Shown piece after piece: positions 49,694 to 54,222 of a stretch of 54,222 nucleotides of DNA. This stretch comes from Myxococcota bacterium (lineage in GTDB: Bacteria; Myxococcota_C; UBA6777), in the NCBI GenBank assembly GCA_963169055.1, contig CAUJFU010000101.1, forward strand, positions 1-54,222, read 5' to 3'. The notes under the pieces were generated by a model. That model saw only the letters and a list, made by a program, of their open reading frames with translations, was not told the DNA's origin and searched no databases. The translations under genes and the position numbers were made by a program. The first letter of the stretch is position 1. Each line of letters starts with the position of its first letter.

Positions 49694-49742
49694 TTTTTGG
49701 ATTGGATAGGACTTATACGATATCTGCAAGATGTTTGGGGAA

Positions 49743-50651
49743 TCAGCGAGGAGGTGAAGGATATCTCGGTGGCAAGGGGAGAAGCATCGATATCTCTTGT
49801 TGAAGTTGCCGATACTGCGGTCTGGTTTTGAGGATCTTTTTCTCCATCAAGGGGATCGAGACGAAGAGAAAGAGCAAGATCATCGAGAGGGGACCGATAG
49901 CGATCCACACGAGCGCGGGATTGGCCGCGATTCCAAATAGATACAATCCGCACCAAAAGAGGATCTCTCCAAAGTAGTTGGGATGGCGAGAATAGGCCCA
50001 AAGGCCCCGACGCATCATCTCTTCGGGCTTGCGATCGCGCATAAAGTGCCGTAGTTGTAAGTCCGCGAGCATCTCGATCACCACCGCGCTGATCGTGACC
50101 AAGGCCGCTGCAACGTCAAGCCAGCCCAAGGCTCGCCCTCGGGCTGTCATCACCGCCCAGATCGGCAGACAACCGAAAAGCACGATCACGGTTGGAAACA
50201 TGTGGATTCCGAGAAAACTCACCAACCACCACAACGGCCCCGTCTGTTCTCGGATCTGGCGATAACGCCAATCTTCGTGTCCAAGCCCTTTCCAACTAGT
50301 CAGCCAGTTGAGCGTTAGGCGCACCGACCAAAACGCTACCCCCGCCAGCACAAGCAACGCACGCCATTGATCGGATGCTACGGGCGCATGGACAAGATAC
50401 CAATAGATCGCGATCGGCACAGGGGCCACGCTCCAATAAGGGTCGTACATACTCGAATTTCGGGTCCAGAGGCTTGATGCAAAGATGACGCATGTTGCGA
50501 CAACATCCGCCCAGATCGCTTTCCATAGGCTGCTTTGTGTGGGGACAAGGGAGACCGTCAGCCACGCGGCTCCGAGCGCTACGACATAGGCCGCCAAGCA
50601 CAAACCGCGTGACGACGATACATTCCAACTTGTTGGGGCTTCTTTCTGCAT
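49743..50651 (-). CDS. DUF1295 membrane protein, steroid-reductase-like
   Basis: A 302-residue integral membrane protein with about seven hydrophobic spans and no signal peptide. RHFMRDRKPEEMMRRGLWAY followed by SRHPNYFGEILFWCGLYLFG is the DUF1295 hallmark, shared with 3-oxo-5-alpha-steroid 4-dehydrogenases and related NADPH-dependent reductases. The N-terminal part includes YDPYWSVAPVPIAIYWY. The substrate is unknown. It is the last gene of a minus-strand run and is 22 nt after the TPR gene. Confidence 0.85.
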   Translation of the reverse strand: MQKEAPTSWNVSSSRGLCLAAYVVALGAAWLTVSLVPTQSSLWKAIWADVVATCVIFASSLWTRNSSMYDPYWSVAPVPIAIYWYLVHAPVASDQWRALLVLAGVAFWSVRLTLNWLTSWKGLGHEDWRYRQIREQTGPLWWLVSFLGIHMFPTVIVLFGCLPIWAVMTARGRALGWLDVAAALVTISAVVIEMLADLQLRHFMRDRKPEEMMRRGLWAYSRHPNYFGEILFWCGLYLFGIAANPALVWIAIGPLSMILLFLFVSIPLMEKKILKTRPQYRQLQQEISMLLPLPPRYPSPPR

Positions 50652-50673
50652 AGTTGTGGCTTACCCGATTTCT

Positions 50674-51195
50674 TTATTTATTGAAGAGTAGATGGTTGTG
50701 GGGTTGTTGTGCGGTGCGGGCTTCGAGGATGTTGGCGTGCATCATCGTTGCGTTAGCACCGAATGCAAGGGCTTTTTCGTAGTGGTGGATGGCTTTTTCG
50801 TAGTGGTGGAGGAAAAAGTGAGCCGCGCCGATTTGGGCTTGTGTGTGGGCGGCTTGCTCGGGGTGTTTTTGTTGGATGAAATCAAAAGCCTCGATACATC
50901 GAAAGAATCGACCGGAACGCAACATCTCGGTGGCGATCCGAAATTGGGTGGTAAGGTCGGAGGATTCGAGGATACGGCGTTCTTCGGATGTAAGGTGCGA
51001 GTCTTCGGATTCTTGGGGAGAGATGGTGGGGTAAAAGGTGTGGGTTTGGCGTTTTTGGGCGTGATGGGGGTGGTGGATCACGCGGATCTTGCGGGATGAT
51101 GCAAGAGGTTCGCTGGTTTCCGACGAAGGGGTTGCGTTTTGGGGCGATGACAGAGGCTCTTCGGTCTTTGGGGGTAGGGGAGAAGGTTGGGTCAT
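50674..51195 (-). CDS. TPR-containing hypothetical protein
   Basis: A 173-residue protein. Residues 1-60 are Ser/Pro/Glu-rich and probably disordered. The second half carries two or three TPR-like helices (EMLRSGRFFRCIEAFDFIQQKHPEQ, AHTQAQIGAAHFFLHHYEKAIHHYEKALAFGANATMMHANILEA). No signal or membrane segment is seen. It lies between the membrane protein genes at 49743 and 51264 on the same strand. Confidence 0.6.
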   Translation of the reverse strand: MTQPSPLPPKTEEPLSSPQNATPSSETSEPLASSRKIRVIHHPHHAQKRQTHTFYPTISPQESEDSHLTSEERRILESSDLTTQFRIATEMLRSGRFFRCIEAFDFIQQKHPEQAAHTQAQIGAAHFFLHHYEKAIHHYEKALAFGANATMMHANILEARTAQQPHNHLLFNK

Positions 51196-51263
51196 TTGTC
51201 TGCGAAGCTCCGAGGGCTATTTCGAGGGGCGCTTTGGTGGTTGCGGGCGGATGTTGGTGGATA

Positions 51264-51929
51264 TCAGAGGGAGATCTCAAGTTCCATAAAGAGATGAGGA
51301 TTGCTTTGATATTCTTTTTTGAGTTGGCGAAGAGTACGGACACGGACTTCGTGGTTGGGACTTTCGAGTAAAATAGCTCCGTTGTCGGGGAAATTAAGGA
51401 GTTCTTGTTTTTGGATCATCAAGACGCGGGGTTTGAATTGGTGCATTTTGCCGTCACGTTCAAAGGTCAAGCAGAAAAGATAGGCTTGGTTGTGGACGGG
51501 GAGGCCCATATCGCGCTTGAGTGTGCCCGTGGCGAATTGCTCGGCGATCTCGTTGAGGACGCGATTGAGGACGAACCACCCGTCTTCTTTGGGAAAGCGG
51601 ATGAGCGGATCTTGTTCGGTGGTTTTTTCGATGCCTTGGGTGACGAGATCGAGCATGGCTTTGTTGGGGAAGATGCTTTCGATCTTGCGTTCGAAGAGCG
51701 TGCGTAGTTTGAGAGATGCGGCGTATTTTTGTTCGGAAGCTTGGGGATCAAGGCGTTGGATCTGGTTGAGTCCGAGCAAAAGGACGGTTTTGAATTCTTT
51801 TTTCTTCCAAGAAGCATTGGCTTGCCATTGGCCCCAGTACCAACCGGCCAAAACGCCAAGGATCGGGCCAAAGAGTTTGGGGAGGAAATCAAAGAGCATC
51901 GAAAGGAAAGTGCCTGTTGCAAACAACAT
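51264..51929 (-). CDS. Membrane-anchored hypothetical protein
   Basis: A 221-residue protein from ATG 51929 with AGGAG 8 nt upstream; a 49-residue in-frame extension to 52076 has no support. A single N-terminal hydrophobic segment (FLSMLFDFLPKLFGPILGVLAGWYW) anchors a mostly helical, soluble domain (KKKEFKTVLLLGLNQIQRLDPQ...). The C-terminus contains FERDGKMHQFKPRVLMIQKQELLNFPD and looks like a small alpha/beta domain. No family is recognised. Confidence 0.65.
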   Translation of the reverse strand: MLFATGTFLSMLFDFLPKLFGPILGVLAGWYWGQWQANASWKKKEFKTVLLLGLNQIQRLDPQASEQKYAASLKLRTLFERKIESIFPNKAMLDLVTQGIEKTTEQDPLIRFPKEDGWFVLNRVLNEIAEQFATGTLKRDMGLPVHNQAYLFCLTFERDGKMHQFKPRVLMIQKQELLNFPDNGAILLESPNHEVRVRTLRQLKKEYQSNPHLFMELEISL

Positions 51930-52100
51930 GGTCTCGGCTCCTGTGAGCGCAAGATCAGAGGGATCTGCGCGGTAAAAAGGGGATGAGCGCGAAGGAGAGT
52001 AGGGCGATGGACGCTTAGATGCAAGCCTCGGGCGTGGAGAAATCCTCCAAGGCAAGAGACACGCGATATCTCCCATACCATCGAGGCAATAGAAGAAGCT

Positions 52101-52754
52101 TTAAGCAGGGAGAAGGCCAATAGGGCAAGAGACCCCCGTTCCACCGAGTCCACAGTACCCATCGGGAACTTTGGCGAGGTACTGTTGGTGGTATTCTTCG
52201 GCGTAGTAGAAGGTGGGGGCCGGCAAGATCTCCGTGGTGATCGTGCCGAAGCCAGCGGCGAGAAGACGAGGTTGATAGGCATCGCGTGTGATGGAGGCTT
52301 GTTGGTGTTGGTCGTTGTCGAAGGTGTAGATCCCAGAACGGTATTGTGTGCCGGAATCGTTGCCTTGGCGCATACCTTGGGTGGGATCGTGGGACTCCCA
52401 AAAGATCCGCAAAAGCGCTTCATAAGAGATCGTGAGCGGATCGAAGACAACGAGAACGACTTCATTGTGCCCCGTCATTCCAGAGCAGACCTCGTGGTAA
52501 GTGGGGTTGGGTGTGATCCCTGCGGCGTATCCGACAGCGGTGGTGTGGATGCCTTGTTGCGTCCAGAACTTGCGTTCGGCTCCCCAAAAGCAACCCATTC
52601 CAAAGAGCGCTTGTTGTAGATGTGTCGGAAACGGCGGTTTGATCGGCGTTTGTAGAACAAAGTGGGTGGTGGAAGTTGGGATCGCTTGGGTTCTACCCGG
52701 GAGTGCGCTTGCTGGATCAGGGAGTTTGGTTTTTTTGTTTGCAAAGAAGAACAT
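52101..52754 (-). CDS. msrA: Peptide methionine (S)-S-oxide reductase MsrA
   Basis: MsrA reduces methionine-S-sulfoxide in proteins. The product is 217 residues from ATG 52754; the in-frame extension to 52856 has no family match. The catalytic motif is GMGCFWGAE, followed by [50 protein letters not shown] and [14 protein letters not shown]. Recycling Cys are in the C-terminal [13 protein letters not shown]. No MsrB domain or gene is seen nearby. Confidence 0.95.
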   Translation of the reverse strand: MFFFANKKTKLPDPASALPGRTQAIPTSTTHFVLQTPIKPPFPTHLQQALFGMGCFWGAERKFWTQQGIHTTAVGYAAGITPNPTYHEVCSGMTGHNEVVLVVFDPLTISYEALLRIFWESHDPTQGMRQGNDSGTQYRSGIYTFDNDQHQQASITRDAYQPRLLAAGFGTITTEILPAPTFYYAEEYHQQYLAKVPDGYCGLGGTGVSCPIGLLPA

Positions 52755-52816
52755 GGCGGTTCTTTTCTCCGATGCGGTGGGGTTGGTGCGGAGCGTCCGA
52801 GCCGATGGCGGTGATG

Positions 52817-52927
52817 CACGAAACGGCGGATGCTTGGGAGTTATCGTGAGACACACGAAACGGCGGATGTTTGGGAGTTATCGTGAGACACACGAAGCGA
52901 CGGATGATCGGGAGTTATCGTGGGATC
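52817..52927. repeat. 37-bp tandem repeat, three copies
   Basis: Three units begin CACGAAACGGCGGATG or close variants at 52817, 52854 and 52891, each containing GGGAGTTATCGTG. The third runs across the stop codon (52915-52917) of the SGNH gene. There are no unique spacers, so it is not CRISPR. Confidence 0.9.
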
Positions 52928-54222
52928 GGTACGCCATGAGCAAAACGGCGGAGAAAGAAGATGAGTCCGAAGATCAAAAGGAGCAAGGTCGGAAGATCGA
53001 GAGAAGCGGGTGGATGGGCTGCGCAACAGCCTTGGGCATGGGGTGTGCTGCTTGTGTCCGAAGGAAGGGCGTCTTGGGGGGGCTGTTCGATAGAGGATTC
53101 GGTTGTGTTTTCGGGGGGGGCGGACTCGATGGAGGGTTCGGTGGTGGCGGATTCATGGGGCGTTTCGGATGGGGTTTCTGTGGTGGCGGATTCATGGGGG
53201 GATTCGGAGGGGGTGGATTCAGTCGAAGCATCGGGGGAAGTGGGTTCGGAAGTGAGTTCTGTGGGTTCGGATTCATGGGGGGATTCGGAGGTGGATTCAT
53301 GGTTGGGTTCGGAGGTGGAGGCCCAAGGGAAGGGGATGGGTAGGGTATTTTGGAAGACGGCTTGGTAAGCGGCTTGGAGGAGTTGTTTGCGTTCGGCTTC
53401 GGGGATGTTGGGGGTGGGGTTGTAGGTGAGGGAGCGGGGATCGCGGCCCGTGAGTGCGGCGGTGAGAGTGGCAGCGGCGAGGAAAGTTCCAAGCAGAGAG
53501 GGGTGGCTACCGTCGGCATCATAGAGCCGATACCACAGGCTTTCAGGTCGCAGAGGGTCTTGGCCGTTGCGTTTGAGATCGTCGTACAGGTGTTCCCATG
53601 CGATGCCAGCGGGAGCGATGTAGACGGTGTATTGGGGCGTAGAGGCGCGGGTGCGGTAGCGAAGATAACCGTCGCGAAGGCGGGCTTGCATGGTTTTAAA
53701 GTCGGGGAAGAGGGTTTTGTTTTGTGTATCGCCATCGCGTCGTCCCCATGTCATGAGCAAGATGGAGCGTGCGTTGCGTGTATGTACGGTGGAAGCGAGT
53801 TGTTGGATGGCGGCGGTGCTGCGTTGGGCGTAGGGGTCGGTTTCGGGGATACCCGGGATCTGGCTTTGTTCTTGGAACACGACCCATTGCCAGCGGTGAA
53901 GGGGATCTTGGCTTTCGAGGAGGAGTTGTCGCAAAGGCTTGATGGTTTGGGTGTTTTGGAGGTCAGCGAGGTGTTGTTCCCAGAGATATCCGCCGTAGGC
54001 GATGCGTTCTTGGTGGGTGGTGGTTTGTGGCGGAAGGAGTTCTTGGAGCATGGCGATGGTTTGTTGGTTGAGAGCTTGGGCATCGTTGCCGTAGGTGTAG
54101 CTGTTTCCGACAAAAAGCAGGTGAGTGGGGAGGGATTGTGCGTATGCGGTGAAGGGCAGCATCAAAACACCGAGAAATAAAAAGAGACAAGCAGCGGCGT
54201 GACGTCGTTGCCAAAAAAAGCC
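52915..54222 (-). CDS. SGNH-type hydrolase with C-terminal sorting-like tail, 5' end outside window
   Basis: The reading frame stays open to the window edge and its first visible codons encode a signal peptide (RRHAAACLFLFLGVLMLPFTAYA), so the true start is beyond 54222 and not at 54165. The catalytic block I motif is LLFVGNSYTYG (Ser nucleophile), with GRRDGD in the middle and a DADGSHPSLLGTFLAA block V Asp/His. A Ser/Thr/Glu/Pro-rich linker follows (repeats of ESPHESATTE). The C-terminus has a CC pair, one membrane span and RR (GCCAAHPPASLDLPTLLLLI...FLRRFA), resembling a MYXO-CTERM tail. Substrate unknown. Confidence 0.8.
   Translation of the reverse strand, partial: GFFWQRRHAAACLFLFLGVLMLPFTAYAQSLPTHLLFVGNSYTYGNDAQALNQQTIAMLQELLPPQTTTHQERIAYGGYLWEQHLADLQNTQTIKPLRQLLLESQDPLHRWQWVVFQEQSQIPGIPETDPYAQRSTAAIQQLASTVHTRNARSILLMTWGRRDGDTQNKTLFPDFKTMQARLRDGYLRYRTRASTPQYTVYIAPAGIAWEHLYDDLKRNGQDPLRPESLWYRLYDADGSHPSLLGTFLAAATLTAALTGRDPRSLTYNPTPNIPEAERKQLLQAAYQAVFQNTLPIPFPWASTSEPNHESTSESPHESEPTELTSEPTSPDASTESTPSESPHESATTETPSETPHESATTEPSIESAPPENTTESSIEQPPQDALPSDTSSTPHAQGCCAAHPPASLDLPTLLLLIFGLIFFLRRFAHGVPIPR

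Overview
The window begins with the conserved bacterial block tRNA-Gly (3' end only), tRNA-Thr, tuf, tRNA-Trp, secE, nusG, rplK, rplA, rplJ, rplL, rpoB, rpoC (1-15241). The rest (15600-54222) is lineage-specific DNA in small operons on both strands. No rRNA, insertion sequence, phage module or CRISPR array is visible. The content suggests an uncultured member of Myxococcota or a related former deltaproteobacterial lineage. The reasons are RpoB/RpoC of that general type, disulfide-rich repeat lipoproteins, large Ser/Thr kinases with HRDISPxN-type catalytic loops, a C-terminal Cys/membrane/Arg tail like a MYXO-CTERM sorting signal, and a homologue of the sterol isomerase ERG2. This placement is inference from gene content, not phylogeny.

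Regions: 15.6-23.6 kb holds a Cys-rich lipoprotein, SppA protease, an SDR, a DUF429 protein, an acyl-CoA dehydrogenase and a proline-rich lipoprotein. 23.76-28.83 kb is an arginine unit: argR with palindromic ARG-box-like operators, a possible 19-codon leader peptide, an unassigned P-loop protein, then argC, argD and argB. No recognised N-acetylglutamate synthase is present, so the P-loop protein is a candidate for that step. 29.6-33.5 kb holds a beta-barrel-like protein without a signal peptide and a SHOCT-kinase-FGE fusion. 33.66-33.96 kb holds two tandem tRNA-like RNAs with extra outer helices, ended by a strong terminator. 34.1-41.9 kb holds an outer-membrane-like protein, a sirtuin, a metallophosphoesterase, a TROVE/vWA protein with an EF-Tu domain III at its C-terminus, a Cys-cluster protein, a GNAT and a SUKH-like protein. 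41.9-54.2 kb holds a second kinase, a VapBC pair, an ERG2/sigma-1-receptor-like protein, a CnoX-like TPR protein, a Cys-rich hydrolase, a DUF1295 membrane protein, MsrA and a truncated SGNH hydrolase.

The strongest candidate for an undescribed system combines the TROVE-vWA-EF-Tu-D3 fusion (37788-39701) with the two tRNA-like RNAs about 4 kb upstream. Bacterial Ro60 (Rsr) proteins bind Y RNAs, and one class of Y RNA mimics tRNA. Here the protein carries the translation-factor domain that normally contacts tRNA, and both RNAs violate near-universal anticodon-loop rules while sharing a closing helix whose sequence covaries. That the two work together is a hypothesis.

A dispersed GC-rich palindromic repeat family lies in four intergenic gaps, and short tandem repeats (14-37 bp units) occur in several others. 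Several core genes start with TTG (nusG, rplJ, rpoC).
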